64,000 bases of DNA from Neoscytalidium dimidiatum (GCA_037367355.1 CM074706.1:372001-436000); one strand, 5' to 3'. Positions 1 through 12,001 are shown, counted from the stretch's first letter. Made by a program: numbers and translations. The notes: generated by a model not told the origin, from the sequence alone.

Positions 1-2
1 GT

Positions 3-224
3 GTAGATGGAGACGAACTTCACAAGAAAGGAGGTGTAAGTGAAACAGAATCAATTGTTGGCCAGGCCAAGAGAAACCTCGGCGATGTGAGCGAGTCAGA
101 TCTCGAGCAAGTTAGCAATGAGATGATCCTGGAGGAAGAGGAGGCAGATACCGGCCCGGAGCTCAACCCACAGGCTCTCAAAGCGGCTAGGAAGGACAAC
201 AAGCAAGACAAGGATCAGGAATAA
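3..224 (+). CDS. 3' end of an unidentified acidic protein (partial)
   Basis: An open plus-strand frame runs from the window edge to a TAA at 222-224. It encodes about 73 residues that are highly charged, with a Glu-run (EEEE) near the middle and a Lys/Asp/Gln-rich tail ending in DKDQE. The start lies outside the window. No domain is recognisable in this tail, so I assign no function. The frame is clean and ends about 670 bases before the SNF4 start, with both genes on the same strand. The minus-strand frame over the same bases is Ser/Leu-rich and looks like a shadow of this one. Confidence 0.5.
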   Translation, partial: VDGDELHKKGGVSETESIVGQAKRNLGDVSESDLEQVSNEMILEEEEADTGPELNPQALKAARKDNKQDKDQE

Positions 225-895
225 ATATTTCCATGGTGTTCTCGGAGAGGAGGATTCATGAGCAAAGGCTATGGGTTATGGTGGCACGAGCTTCGAGCAA
301 CATGAATTTCCAGGGAAAAGATTTTACTTTCGTGTGGGATGTGGACCGTGAGCGTTCGGAACAGAGAGGAACTGGCTTTACTTGCATGAGGCCGGCTGGC
401 GTTCGCATATGCCGCGATTGCAGATGTATCATGGAGTTGCTACATTCGCTTTTTTTTTTCCAGCTTAGGACAGCAGCAGTTCAGTACGAAATGCGTTATT
501 CCGAGTCAGAAGAGAGCACGCGGCATGAGCCTAGTGTAAGCAAAGTTTACAAGCCTGCAGCACGCGCATGAGCGGCCTACGAGATTAGGCGCTTAGCCGC
601 TCGATTTGACAGATGCTTGACTTGTCAACAGCAGGCGATTGGATGCTACTAGTGTATGCATCAGTGAATGCAGGCTGTCGACCTGTCATCTGCACGTGAT
701 TGCGATAGCGGGTGCGGAGGATACCCCCCCGTCGCAGATCGTTGCCAACCCCACAGCTGGTGGGCCCGCGACCTCACCACCGTAACTTTCTATCGTGACC
801 TTCCCTTTCGCTCCGCCCGCCCGCGATATCAGTCTGCAGCCTTCGCCCGTCAATCGCGCACCTCTCCATGTGGCTGAGTCCCCGAGGTCGCCGCC
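225..895. other. intergenic region upstream of SNF4
   Basis: About 670 bases with no supported gene. A T-run with flanking pyrimidines lies near 449-460. The last 200 bases before the SNF4 ATG become C-rich, as is common in fungal core promoters and leaders. The short open frames at 233-571 and 668-877 have no protein-like character. Confidence 0.5.
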
Positions 896-2333
896 ATGTC
901 CGCCGGAGCAGAGGCTGCGGAGTCCGCAAGGACATCTTCGCCCACCGCTGCCAGTGAGCAGCTCCCCCCGGCTCCTAACGGTCCCGCCTTTGTCACTCCG
1001 GCCTCCTATCTACGGCCCATATCTGCGTCGCGCCCTTCTCCAGCTACAAAAATCGTCACGCCCGTCGACAAAGAGCAGGTCGAAGCTCTGGTGAGTCAAG
1101 GCACCTCTGCAACCACATCCGACCCTGCTACGGCGCGGGCGATGAACACTGAATTTCGAGCTAACCGTCGACCTTGAACCACCTTTCCAGCGCGCTATTC
1201 GAGCCTTCCTCAAAGTTCGCACCAGCTACGATGTCCTCCCGGTCAGCTTCCGCCTGATCATCTTCGATACCGCGTTGCTTGTCAAGAAAAGCTTGAATAT
1301 CCTCATTCAGAACGGTTTGTCCTCGCTGACGGCGGGTATGGAAAATCCGAGACTAACGGCTCTCCATCTATAGGAATCGTTTCCGCCCCCTTGTGGGACT
1401 CTAAGACGTCCACCTTCGCCGGCCTGCTTACCACATCGGATTACATTAACGTCATCCAATACTACTGGCACAACCCCGACGCCCTGGCGCAAATAGACCA
1501 ATTTCGTTTGAACAACTTGCGTGGTACGTTTGGCATTGATGTTACGATTTCAGACCCATCTGATTCAGAAGTAGACATTGAGAAAGCCCTCGGCGTCACG
1601 CCCATCGAAACCGTTTCCATCCACCCGGAGAAGCCGCTTTACGAGGCGTGCCGTCGGATGCTGGAGTCTCGAGCAAGGAGGATACCGCTCGTGGACATTG
1701 ACGACGAGACGCAGCGGCACATGGTAGTGAGCGTCGTCACACAGTACCGCATCCTCAAGTTTATTGCCGTCAACGTCAAGGAGACGGAGAATCTTAAGAA
1801 ACCCCTGAAGGACATCAATGTGGGGAGCTACGAAAATTTGGCCACGGCTTCCATGGATACCCCTGTCATGGATGTCATCCACATGCTCGTTCGGAAGAGC
1901 ATCTCTAGCGTCCCGATTTTGGATAGAGATGGTACGTGATCTCCTACACATCTTTGCTTTGCAAATGCTGACTCTCTTAGGCGTCGTCATCAACGTCTTC
2001 GAGGCTGTTGACGTAATCACGCTTATCAAAGGCGGTGTCTATGACGACCTAAACCTCACTGTTGGCGAGGCTCTCCTCAAGCGCAGCGATGTGAGTAATT
2101 CCGTCCCTCGTCGAAGTACACCTCGCCATTGCTGACCATCCAAGGATTTCGCGGGTATTTACACATGCTCCATATTCGATCGCCTCGACACTATATTCGA
2201 CACGATCCGAAAGTCGCGTGTCCATCGCTTGGTTGTCATCGACGAGAATAACCGCTTGAAGGGCGTATTGACTCTCAGTGACATCCTCGAGTACGTCCTT
2301 CTGGAAGGAGAAGGAGACGAGGTCCATTCATAA
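896..2333 (+). CDS. SNF4: AMP-activated/SNF1 kinase gamma subunit (CBS-domain protein)
   Basis: Regulatory gamma subunit of the Snf1/AMPK kinase, which senses adenine nucleotides and switches metabolism when glucose is low. Five exons fit with phase kept throughout: 896-1090, 1191-1314, 1374-1931, 1981-2090 and 2145-2333. They give about 391 residues. The ATG sits in a GCCGCC context. After a Ser/Pro-rich N-terminus of about 55 residues comes the conserved segment with RAIRAFLKVRTSYDVLP, then GIVSAPLWDSKT and a DYINVIQYYW stretch. Together these are the hallmark of fungal Snf4. Four CBS motifs are expected and the reading frame covers the whole length. The last exon carries the fourth, with HRLVVIDENNRLKGVLTLSDIL. 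Yeast Snf4 is about 320 residues; the extra length is mostly the N-terminal tail. All four introns are short (49-100 nt) and have GT-AG ends. Confidence 0.93.
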
Positions 2334-5300
2334 GAGACTACGTAAGTGTTGGGTAGGACAGCTGCCAAGACCACGGTCATTGTCCTTCTCCCACAACAGA
2401 CAAATGGCGGGAAACACCGCATCGGTGGCCACACTATTTCGCTTTCGGGGTACATGTTAAAGAGGATACGGTTTGTTGTAATACGAATGGGCAAGGAAAG
2501 GGGATGCATACAATTGGGTTGGATCTTAGAGGCGTTTTTGCTAAGCATGTACTTGGAACGGGTCTCTCGTTTCTTCCTACCTTTTTGTTTTTGACTTGTA
2601 CAACCGGAGTTATCCTGGAACGGCTCCTCGTTGGAACAAAAAGAGAACCTGCGCTGCCGATTCTGTCGATGTCGTTGGCTTTTCGGTATGTGTCGTTCAC
2701 TTCTTCCTGTCACCCGAACTTTGAAGTGACCTACCGGTGTGTAAAGCATTGATTGTAACGGCAAACAACGGTGTGCGTACGGAACTGAAGCAGTCATCCG
2801 GACGTAAATGTCACCAATAACTTCAGATATTAATGTGCGGGCGACTGCTCAAAGTGCCCATGTACTGGCCAAGGCCGTTACGATCCTCTTGGAGCTGACC
2901 ACGTACGTGCGGAAGGGTGTGGACGGAACAGAGGTTCGAGACCGTCCCCTGCTGCCTAGACAGCCTTCGTATTTGAACACCTCGTGGACCAACAGAGAGC
3001 GATCGATCGAGCGCCGCACCTGTGTCCTCCATGCGCCACGAATCAGCAAATTCCGCGTTGTCAAAGGTATCCTTCGTCCAACACACGCGAGAGCTCACGC
3101 GGTGTGCCTTTTTGGAGCTGACATTCTGCGCCGTGGCGAGTCCTATTACGACATTCCGGCCTGCATCATTCGGTTAGGCGCTGTCCTACTTAGGCAGGTA
3201 GGTTTGTTTCGAGGCGTTTTTCCCACTACTGCAGCGCTCACGAGGGAACGGGGGCCACGACTGGCGGTAATCCCGCAGAGAGCGAATCCTTCTCGAAGGA
3301 ATGCATTTTTTTCTCCGGACACAGGTCGCGTCTGACGAGTGTTGCACCGGCTCGGAGGACGGCTCACACAGCACGGTCGGACTCAATTCGATGTCATGAC
3401 CGGTTGAATTCGGCGCGGTTGCGAATCATATAAAGCGGGCGGCAATTTCGCGTAACGGGGAGATCAGTTGTAGGTGTCGGTCGCTTTGATGCAGGCATAG
3501 CTGTCGCGATACTGGGTGCTTCGTATAGCAGCGGGGCCAAGCCGGGGAACGCTGGGTGACCCAGGGCGGGTGTGCAGGCGGTACAGTGCATAGGTAAGCG
3601 GTGCTGACGGGAAGGGCAGAGGGTGCTTCTCGAAGCTCGATCAAGAATTGGCTAAGATGGCTAAGCACAAGCGTCAAGCGTCAAGCCGCCGGGGCTTGCT
3701 CGCGAAAAGAAGCTTTTGCCGCACACGGGCAGTTGCCCCGGCGCTATTCCGCCGTACCCCAAGCCCGCAAGCCGTTCGAGACCCGCGAACGAGCACGACT
3801 CGCCCGACTCGCCCAACCCCATCACCTCGTTTCCTCGTTCCACCCGCCGCTTGCCCCTCCCCCGCCGCCCGCGAGAGCCCGGGCCTCCTGCTCCCAGTTT
3901 CTGTGAGCAGTTTTGTTCTGTCCGCGCGCCCCGGCTGCCATCAGTCGGCTATCAAGATAACTGCTACCGCGCGTCAACTCGCAGGATCCTTTTATCTTTC
4001 GTTTGCGCTGTCTTCTTTATCGGGAATGTGGTTGTGGCGTGATGCTAACAGTGGTGACGGCGTCAGATGTCTGTCTTTCTTCCGTCGTGCGGCTCAACAG
4101 ATGCGTGGGAGGCAGAGGAGGGCGGCAGTCCTGGCAAGCAGCACCACCCCATGTCGCACCAACCATGACCTGCAGCAGCACCGAAGCCCAAGTTTGCGGG
4201 GAAAGGGCAAATCGAGCCTGGTTCATCGAGTCCCTCTTTGCCCCACGGAGCAGCCACGCCATCTGTCCCAGGGCCCAGCTCGCGTCTCCCTCGATCGTGG
4301 TCACATCCATCCCGGCGGGACTCATCATCCCGTTCGTCAGCCGCAGCACACCATCCGCATCCCTCTCCAGCACCAATCACGCCTTGCACGGGCCTCGCCT
4401 CGGCCGATGCTCACGCCTTCCCTGCATCACAACTGGTACATGCCACCGGCTGCTGTGCGGCGCTCGTGGAGGCCCGCGCAAAACGGCCGAGAGCAGAGAG
4501 GGCGACACGACGCCCCGTGATCTGGAACACTAAAAGCTTAACGCAACAGCTTTTCGAACGCCTCTATCTATCTCGCGAACGCACACGGTATCTGGCGTTT
4601 CCTACGCTTTCGGCGCTAACGGCGAAATTTCGACGCTGTTTGCGACCAGCCGGGCGCCCCTCAGTGCCTCCTTCGCCCCTCTCCTGTCGGCAAGACCGAG
4701 TAAGTTGCGGGCTGATCGGTAGAGTCGTGTGAGGGTTTTACTTTCGGTATTTTCCAACCACAGAGCACGACCCCTGCTGCCGGAAGGAATTGGTGGCAAG
4801 GCGGAGACAAGAGGCTGTTCTTGTGTGTGTGGGCGAAAGAGCATGCACGGGATCCCCGCCGCGTGCTAACCGTGTAGGGGAGGAGGTAGGCATGCGCTGT
4901 CTTAGAGGCTAGCGGTGGCCTAGCTTTGTGCCGCGGAGGGCCGCAACGGAGCAGCTCACCTGTTGTACAAGATCTAGGCTGTCCTGGGCGTCGTGGACGG
5001 CTTGATGGGCGTCCGCGATTGGGCCGGATAGTCGTGCGGTACCTACCGGCGGGAGGCCTGCCTGGGATGCACCTGCGGCGGCGGCGGCGGACTGGGGGCG
5101 CTTGACTTGTTGCTTGCGTGATAAGGTCCCGGCTGGATGGAAATGGGATTCTGCTTGCTGCTCGCTGGCTGCTGCTGCTCATCGGTGCGCGGCTGAGGTA
5201 TAAGACACCCCGGGCTGCCTCATGGCGGCACGTTAATCATCCCTCTGTTCTTCTTAACGCGTCTCGTCAACTCCTTCGACCGCCCCGCCTGTCACTTGGC

Positions 5301-5411
5301 TGCCTCCTGCTTGGACAGGGCTTGGGCCTCGTGTCACCCCTCCATACACTTTCACCTTCCTCCGTGACCCGGTCACTCTCCTAAGAAAAGTCGAGAATCA
5401 AAAGCACCACT
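2334..5411. other. 3.1 kb intergenic region between SNF4 and the permease
   Basis: No supported gene. Open frames of 175-290 codons exist (2808-3335, 3648-4520), but they are Arg/Pro/Ser-rich, overlap comparable frames on the other strand and show no family resemblance. A short direct repeat of CAAGCGT lies near 3667-3682. The last 200 bases are pyrimidine-rich and lead into the permease start. The length is unusual for a promoter but permeases are often heavily regulated. Confidence 0.5.
5209..5214 (+). promoter_or_regulatory. possible TATA element upstream of the permease
   Basis: TATAAG about 200 bases before the permease ATG, followed by a pyrimidine-rich leader. Position and sequence fit a fungal TATA element, but nothing else confirms it. 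Confidence 0.3.
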
Positions 5412-7198
5412 ATGGCCGAGAAGGATCTCTACTCCGTCGGTGTGGGCGGCCATGAATCGCCAACCCACGAAGCCCACGACATCAAGGATGTTGTCAACTC
5501 GAAAGGCATTGCAGTCGGCGAGGCCGCCGATATTTACGGTGACATCCAGACTGCTGAGCAGCTCGGTTACGTACACAGAGGGTAGGTATCCAACATTTCC
5601 TTTGAATCCACGCTTTGCTAACCCTTTAACAGGTTGAAGTCCCGTCACATTCAGTTCATTGCTCTTGGTTAGTATACACCCCCGTCATCCACTCGATCAC
5701 TTGAGTGCTGATTTTCTGTGCAGGTGGTACCATTGGTACTGGTCTCTTCCTTGGTATTGGCAAGGCTTTCGCTGCGTCCGGCCCACTGTCTGTCCTGCTT
5801 GGTTATTCGTTTACCGGTCTTGCCGTCTGGGGCATGATGAACTGCTTAGGCGAGATGACCACCTGGCTGCCTCTTCCTGGTGCTATCCCACAATACTGCG
5901 CGCGCTATGTTGACCCGGCTATGGGGTTCGCAGTCGGATGGAACAGTTGGTACCAGGCGGCGATTACCCTGTGTGCTGAGATCTCAGCCGCTGCTGTTGT
6001 CATCGGTTTCTGGAACGACGAGATAAATCAGGCGGCATGGATCACCATCATCATCGTGTTGGTGATTTGTCTGAACATCTTCGCTGTGTCCATTTACGGT
6101 GAAGCAGAGTTCATTTTCGCCTCGATCAAGATCGTTACCATCGTCGGTCTGATCATTATGGCAGTCTGCCTCGATCTCGGTGCCGGCAACCAGCAAGGTT
6201 GCTTGGGTTTCCGTTACTGGAAAAATCCTGGTGCGATGAAGGAGTACATCGCTCGCGGCGACGAGGGCCGCTTCCTTGGTCTCTTCGCCACGCTCGTCAA
6301 CGCCGCCTTCTCTTACGGCGGTGTTGAAATGGTCGCCGTCGCCGCCGGTGAGGCTGACGACCCGCGCCGCAACATCCCCAAGGCTGTTCGCCGTGTCTTC
6401 TGGCGTATTCTCTTCTTCTACGTGCTTGGTTCGCTCGCCATCGGCGTCCTTGTCCCTTCCAATGACGACCACCTCCTCAGCGGTGCCGCCACAGCCGCCC
6501 GCTCCCCCTGGGTTATTGCCATCAATCGCGCCGGTGTCCCTGTCTTGCCGCACATCATCAATGCCGTCATCTTAACGTCCGCCTCCTCCTCCGCCAACGC
6601 CTTCCTCTTCACAGGATCCCGCTACCTCTTCGGTATTGCGCAGAACCACCAAGCCCCGAAATTCCTCCTCAAGTGCTCGCGCACCGGTGTCCCATACTAC
6701 TGCGTCGGCATCACGGCGGCCGTCTCCTTCCTTACCTATATGAGCGTCTCCTCCGGCGCCGGTGAGGTGTTCAACTGGATGATGAACCTGACCACCATCG
6801 CGCAGCTCTTCACATGGTGCTCCATCCTGGTCGCCTACATCCGCTTCCGCGCCGCCTGCCACGCGCAGGGCGTCACGCCCGACCAGCTGCCCATGCGCTC
6901 GCGCTTCCAGCCCTACGTCGCGTACGGCACCCTCGGCTTCTTCACCGTCATCATCCTCTTCAACGGCTTCGCCGTCTTCACCAAGGGCAACTGGAGCATC
7001 AACGACTTCATCACCGCTTACATTGGCATCCCGATCTACTTCGGCTTGTATATTTTCTGGAAGGTGCTCAAGCGCGAGCCGTTCGTCAAGGCCGCCGAGA
7101 TGGACATCTGGAGCGGGAAGGCCGCGCTGGATGCGCAGATCTGGCCCGAGAGGGTGCCGCGGAATTGGGTGGAGAGGGTTTGGTTCTGGATTGCGTGA
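5412..7198 (+). CDS. amino-acid permease, AAT family (APC superfamily)
   Basis: Plasma-membrane proton-coupled amino-acid transporter, about 559 residues. Three exons: 5412-5581, 5633-5667 (only 35 nt) and 5724-7198; both introns are about 50-56 nt and phases match. The first exon gives a hydrophilic cytosolic tail of about 55 residues. Exon 2 and the start of exon 3 form the conserved entry to TM1, with RHIQFIALGGTIGTGLF. Later come the family signatures FSYGGVEMVAVAAGEADDPR and IPKAVRRVFWRI. The rest is about twelve hydrophobic segments. Length and motifs match yeast Gap1-type permeases. Which amino acid it carries cannot be told from sequence. The 3' flank near 7299-7325 is G-rich. It is preceded by 3 kb of apparently non-coding DNA, which may hold nitrogen-source control sites. 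Confidence 0.93.
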
Positions 7199-7708
7199 GG
7201 TGGGTGACTGCGGTTTGAAAAAAAGAATGTGGGTGGGTGAAAGGAGTGAGTGAGGCCTGTTTTTGTGTGCTTTTCGAAGTCTGTGATATCCTGAGTTGTG
7301 TTGGTGGGTGGGTAGGTGGGGTGGTGCGTATATGAGTTATGAATGGGTAGTAATGATCATGATGATCTTCTCCGCAATTTCTCGTCTCTTTTGCTTCCTT
7401 GTTTGCGGTGGTGTTGCGGCAGCGCTTATTAGTATTCGTCTGTTGCTAAGTAAGGCAGCGGAAACGCTATACAGAGTGACGGTAGTACTGTACATAGAGA
7501 TAATTGCTCCCAACTTAGCGGTTGGCCAAAATCATAGTAGGTAAGTCTCAGCTTACAAGCTCGTCAACGTCATGTGACCTTGATTACCCTAAACCAAGGC
7601 TATACATAGGAAACATATTCTCACTCATCATTCACAGGAAGGACCGTTCCCTACTCGAGGAAATCGGCAGAACCCGACCGGATCGAACCGCAGCCCGTCG
7701 CAGCGCAC
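7199..7708. other. convergent intergenic spacer
   Basis: About 510 bases between the 3' ends of the permease (plus) and the surface protein (minus). It begins with a G/T-rich tract (GGTGGGTGGGTAGGTGGGG near 7301-7323) that will lie in or near the permease 3' UTR. No gene seen. Confidence 0.5.
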
Positions 7709-8731
7709 TCAAAAAGCCCCCCTTCCTCGCCCTCCCTCTCCCGCAGGCAACTCTGCCACACTCCCACCCTGCAGTTCAGCCGGCATCATCATCATCACGG
7801 GCACTTCGCTCCACAGCCCCTGCGGCTCTTGTTTCTCGTGTCCCGTAGCTGCCGCCGTCCACGCAAATTGCTGCTGCTGCTGCTGCTGCTGTTTCTGCTG
7901 CTGCTGCCGTTCGTCGTCGTCCCTGCGCCCCTTGCGCCGGAAGAAGCAGAGCCATGCAAACAGGCCGGCGAGCGCGAGCGCCGCCGCTGCCGCGCCGACC
8001 CCGATGCCGGCTTTCGCCCCGGCGCTCAGCGTCGCGCTCGTGGCGGCAGGGACCGTGATTGCCGGTGCTGCACCATCGGAAGACGTAGGTGCTGTCGACG
8101 TGCTCGTGGCGGTGGCAGGGCTGGTGAGGGACGAAGAAGAGATGCCGGATGCTGTTGTCGACGCGGTGGGCGTGGTTGTGGCACTGCTGGCCGGCGTTGT
8201 CGTCGTCGTCGTCGTCGCCGAGGTCGGAGAGGTGGACGCCACGGCGGCGGCGGCGGCGAGGACGAGGAACCCCGGGGAGGATATCTCGACTGTGAGGTGG
8301 TCGTAGGAGGTGCGTGGGAATGCCGCGGGCTTGAAGCGGAGTACGTATTTGGCTGTTTTGGAGAGCTGGGCGTCCGGGATTTTGATGGTCCAGGCGAAGG
8401 ATCCGTCGACAGATATGTCGATGTCTTCTGTGTGACTAATCAGTTTGCGCTGTTTCCGGACAACGGTTAAAGAGTTTGCTGAGCTCTTACTTGCGATGAG
8501 ACTCGAATACTGGACCTCGTTGTAGTTGAAAGTGGTGACCCAGAGGTCATTTGTTGATGTATTCAATGCTTGCCATGAGAGAGGTAACGTTTGTCCGGAC
8601 TGGAACGTCTGAGAAAGATCGCTCTTGTCGCCATCAGGAACCTTCCAGAGGTTTTGGTATGTTAATGCTAAGATTTGAGGCGGAAGAGCGAGGAATAGAA
8701 GGAGCAGCATAGCCATATCTGCCTTTTCCAA
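7709..8731 (-). CDS. Ser/Thr-rich single-pass cell-surface protein
   Basis: A secreted or plasma-membrane protein of unknown specific role. Order from the N-terminus: a signal peptide (MAMLLLLFLALPPQILAL); an extracellular beta-type domain with WKVPDGDKSDLSQTF, LPLSWQALN, LWVTTFNYNE and FAWTIKIPD; a Ser/Thr/Ala-rich stalk of about 80 residues; one transmembrane helix preceded by SAGAKAGIGVG; a basic stop-transfer segment (RRKGRR); and a cytosolic tail with a long Gln run. This is the layout of fungal Mid2/Wsc-like wall sensors and related orphan surface proteins. A 63-nt intron (8428-8490) with GT...AG ends is likely: removal joins YSSLIA directly to KDIDISVDG. The exons would be 8491-8731 and 7709-8427 (about 319 residues; 340 if unspliced). 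It is divergent from the GH47 gene. Confidence 0.75.
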   Translation of the reverse strand: MEKADMAMLLLLFLALPPQILALTYQNLWKVPDGDKSDLSQTFQSGQTLPLSWQALNTSTNDLWVTTFNYNEVQYSSLIASKSSANSLTVVRKQRKLISHTEDIDISVDGSFAWTIKIPDAQLSKTAKYVLRFKPAAFPRTSYDHLTVEISSPGFLVLAAAAAVASTSPTSATTTTTTTPASSATTTPTASTTASGISSSSLTSPATATSTSTAPTSSDGAAPAITVPAATSATLSAGAKAGIGVGAAAAALALAGLFAWLCFFRRKGRRDDDERQQQQKQQQQQQQQFAWTAAATGHEKQEPQGLWSEVPVMMMMPAELQGGSVAELPAGEGGRGRGAF

Positions 8732-9636
8732 ACGACGGTACTGCTAAGCTGCATTATCTGCGAGAAGGGATGTTGGGAAGAAGCGCTAGGCATGATCCAT
8801 GGCCCTGAGCCTACATACATAGACACTCTTCTTAGCGCCCATGTCTCGCTTGGGGACTGGGAATGGTTCGAAGTCAGTATCGCAGTGCTGTGCCGCACCG
8901 TGCCGCACCGCGCGGCAGCTGAACTGGCGGTATACAACAGCATATCATAGCCGATAGTAGGCCGCAGCATCCATTCTGAAACACAAATATTGCGAAAGAC
9001 TTACCTCAATAATGCCCTTATGTATTCCATTCCAACAGGCCACTCTCTGTGCTCATTCGAGTAGACTGTGGCCACGAGAGAACGTTCTGCTATACATGGT
9101 CTCAAGCCCACGAATAAATGACATAAGCTATCCTTATGTTTTTTGTGTTTCTCTACAGGGCGTTTTTGCCATGCTGATCTATCAAGAGCCTCGAGCCGGA
9201 AGATCAGCTGGACACGTCGTCGACGAGGGTGATTGCTTTCCCATTGAGACCAGCTGAGCCAAGGCCACTTCAGACCCACGCCGCATATCAATTTCAAAGC
9301 ATTGGAAATAATCGGCTGCAGTGCCTGCTTGGATTTCTTGGAAGTCTGCAAAGCGACCAATCAAATACACACATACGGAGACAATGCGTGGGGCGACAAG
9401 GTACTGTGCCGCATTTCCGCGCGCTTAGGGGATCGACTGCCATTGCAAGACTTAAAAAAGCAGCGCAACGGTGCACCCATGTCAATTCGCCATGAAATCA
9501 TAGCCCCTGAGCGGCGATAGCCTGCCGCTCGGCTGACTGTCCCCAGATTCTCAACGCCTTTAAGCTTGTTCTACAAAATCAACCTCCGGCCCGCCAGCTG
9601 GCCCATGTTTCCCGCTACATCTCCACCACGCTAACG
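8732..9636. promoter_or_regulatory. divergent promoter region, surface protein / GH47 mannosidase
   Basis: About 900 bases between two divergent starts. It contains a short near-duplicate (GTGCCGCACC) at 8889-8908. Small open frames at 9012-9520 overlap on both strands and have no recognisable family. Shared regulation is possible but not shown. Confidence 0.4.
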
Positions 9637-11649
9637 ATGATGTTGGTGCCAGCACGGAAAATATTCTTTGCAGGCGTCGCTTTCACTGCCATATTCCTCA
9701 TTTTCATCCACAGCTCACCAGCTCCTTATAAACTACCGGTCTCCTCGGCCGGCGCAGTCGAGAATGAGGAGGCACCCGTCATCGTCGACCCTGATCCTGA
9801 AAATGCCGAACCAGATCCTGTGAATGTAGAACCCGAGGATGACAGGTTCCACTGGAGTAAAGCTTCCCAACGATACCCAGTCGAATCGTTGATTCCCTTG
9901 CCCACGACCGTCGCTCAGATCCCACGCATCCAGCATGACTTCCCGCCTGAAAGCGAAGAGGCTCGCAAAGTCCGCCTTTCACGCCTCGAGGAGATCAAGG
10001 CTGAATTCATGCATGCCTGGAAGGGCTACAAAGAGCACGCCTGGCTGAAGGACGAAGTGGCCCCCCTCTCCGGTGGCGCTCGAGACACATTCGGCGGGTG
10101 GGCCGCAACGCTCGTTGACTCCTTAGGTATCCCGCCCTTCAATCACCCTTCCCCCCCTCCCCACTCCATCAGGCCCTCATGAACTGACGGGGATTCTCCC
10201 ATTCTTTTCCTCTCTCTCCAGACACGCTCTGGATCATGGACCTCAAGCTCGACTTCGCCGCCGCCGTCGACGCCGTCTCCACCCTCGACTTCACGCGCTG
10301 CACGTCGGCGGAGCTCAACGTCTTCGAAACCACGATCCGGCACCTGGGCGGCCTGCTCGCGGCCCACGACCTGTCCGGCGGCGCCTACCCGGCCCTCCTC
10401 GCCAAGGCCGCCGAGCTGGGCGGCCTGCTCCTCCTCGCCTTCGACACGCCCAACCGGCTGCCGCTCACGCGCTGGCCCTTCCCGCGGTCGATGCGCGAGT
10501 ACGCGGCGCGCGCGCAGGAGGCGTCGGACGGCGCGCCGTCGGCCGAGGTCGGGTCGCTGACGCTCGAGTTCACGCGGCTGGCGCAGCTGACGGGCGACGC
10601 GCGCTTCTACGACGCCGGCGCCGCGCGCGTCGCGCGCGCCTTCGCGGCCCAGCAGAACGCCACGCGCGTGCCGGGCCTGTGGCCCGTCGCCGTCGACGCG
10701 CGCGCGGGCGACTTCACGCGGTGGGGCTTCTTCACCATCGGCGGCATGGCCGACAGCCTGTACGAGTACCTGCCGAAGGAGTTCGCGCTGCTGGGCGGCG
10801 GGGGGGACGAGGGGGAGGCTGCGGCGTTGTACAGGGACATGTTCGTCGGCGCGGCGGAGGCGATGAGGGAGCGGCTGTTTTATCGGCCGGTGACCAAGGG
10901 GGGCGAGGACGTGCTGGTGGCGGGGGATGTAGTCGCGGAGGATGGGGGCCCGAGGCTGGATCCGCGGAATCAGCATCTGACGTGCTTTGCTGGCGGTATG
11001 TTCGGGATTGCGGGAAGGATGTTTGGAAGGGAGGATGATGTTGAGGTGGGGAGGAAGTTGACGGAGGGTTGCCTGTGGGCGTACGAGACGAGCCCGAATG
11101 GCATCATGCCGGAGATCATGCATACTTTGCCATGCGAAGACGCGAAGAACTGCGTTTGGGATGAGCAGAAGTGGCTCGATGCGGTGGAGAAGGCGTATTC
11201 GGAAGGTGATAATAGTGTGGACGCCCGGGCCGTTATAGAAGAGAACCACCTGCGGGAAGGTATCGTCAAGGTTGGAGATGCGCGATATATTCTTCGGTAA
11301 GACTCCCTTCCCACTCCTCTCAGCTGTAGCTGAGGACTGATGCCATCGCTCCAGTCCTGAGGCCATTGAGTCGATATTCATCCTTTACCGGATCACCGGC
11401 GACGAGACACTTCGCGAACGTGCCTGGAAAATGTTCCAAAAGATCATCCAATTCACCAAAACGGAGATCGCACACGCAGGGCTGGATGACTGCGTAACGG
11501 ATGACCCGCCCAAGTCAGATCGGATGGAGTCATTTTGGATGGCTGAGACGCTGAAGTACTTTTTCCTGCTCTTTTCTGAGCCGGATGTCGTGAGCCTGGA
11601 TGACTATGTCCTCAACACCGAGGCACATCCGTTCAAGAGACCCGCGTAA
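9637..11649 (+). CDS. GH47 mannosyl-oligosaccharide 1,2-alpha-mannosidase (class I)
   Basis: Calcium-dependent inverting glycosidase that trims alpha-1,2-mannose from N-glycans in the ER or Golgi. Three exons: 9637-10126, 10222-11296 and 11355-11649, phases consistent, about 619 residues. Residues ~8-26 form a type II signal anchor (IFFAGVAFTAIFLIFIHSS). An acidic Pro-rich stem follows, then the GH47 barrel with DTFGGWAATLVDSLDTLWIM, LLLAFDTPNRLP, LTLEFTRLAQLTGD, LDPRNQHLTCFAGG and YILRPEAIESIFILYRITGD. The C-terminal VLNTEAHP motif holds the Thr that binds calcium in this family. The loop GGMADSLYEYL departs from the common GGRGDSYYEYL form, which points to a fungal subgroup. The first part of exon 2 is visibly richer in G+C than exons 1 and 3. 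In fungi several GH47 paralogues exist, so I give no symbol. Confidence 0.93.
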
Positions 11650-12001
11650 CTCCGTTAAGGGTAGAAATAGACGGAGCGTGGGCACCAGGGAAGGTAAAAG
11701 AGTGGAGTTCTGGATTGTTTGCCTCGATACGACAACTCACATTATAGGAGTTTGTTAAAATGATAAGACGAATATGGAAACGCGAGTACATCTAATGCTT
11801 CCTCTCCATCCTATGATGATAACTTAGTTGATCACGGAATCACCGCTACTTCAACCCATACGTCTTCCTCACCCTTGAACATTCGAATTTTGGGGGTACG
11901 CTGTCTGAACATATCAAGAAAAAGAGAAATATAAAGGTAATACCCGATCTCTTCCTCCATCGCGCAGTAGATTCTCAAATCTGCTTCAAGATTGCCTAAG
12001 T
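11650..12001. other. 3' flank of GH47 gene and upstream of the tRNA
   Basis: About 350 A+T-rich bases with no gene. It presumably holds the mannosidase 3' UTR and the 5' flank of tRNA-Leu. Confidence 0.5.

Noticed and set aside
3648..4520. 290-codon plus-strand open frame in the SNF4-permease gap
   Set aside because: No conserved motif, high Arg/Pro/Ser, and competing frames on both strands.
10143..11381. 412-codon minus-strand open frame opposite the GH47 gene
   Set aside because: Arg/Gly/Glu-rich shadow caused by the high third-position G+C of the real gene on the plus strand.
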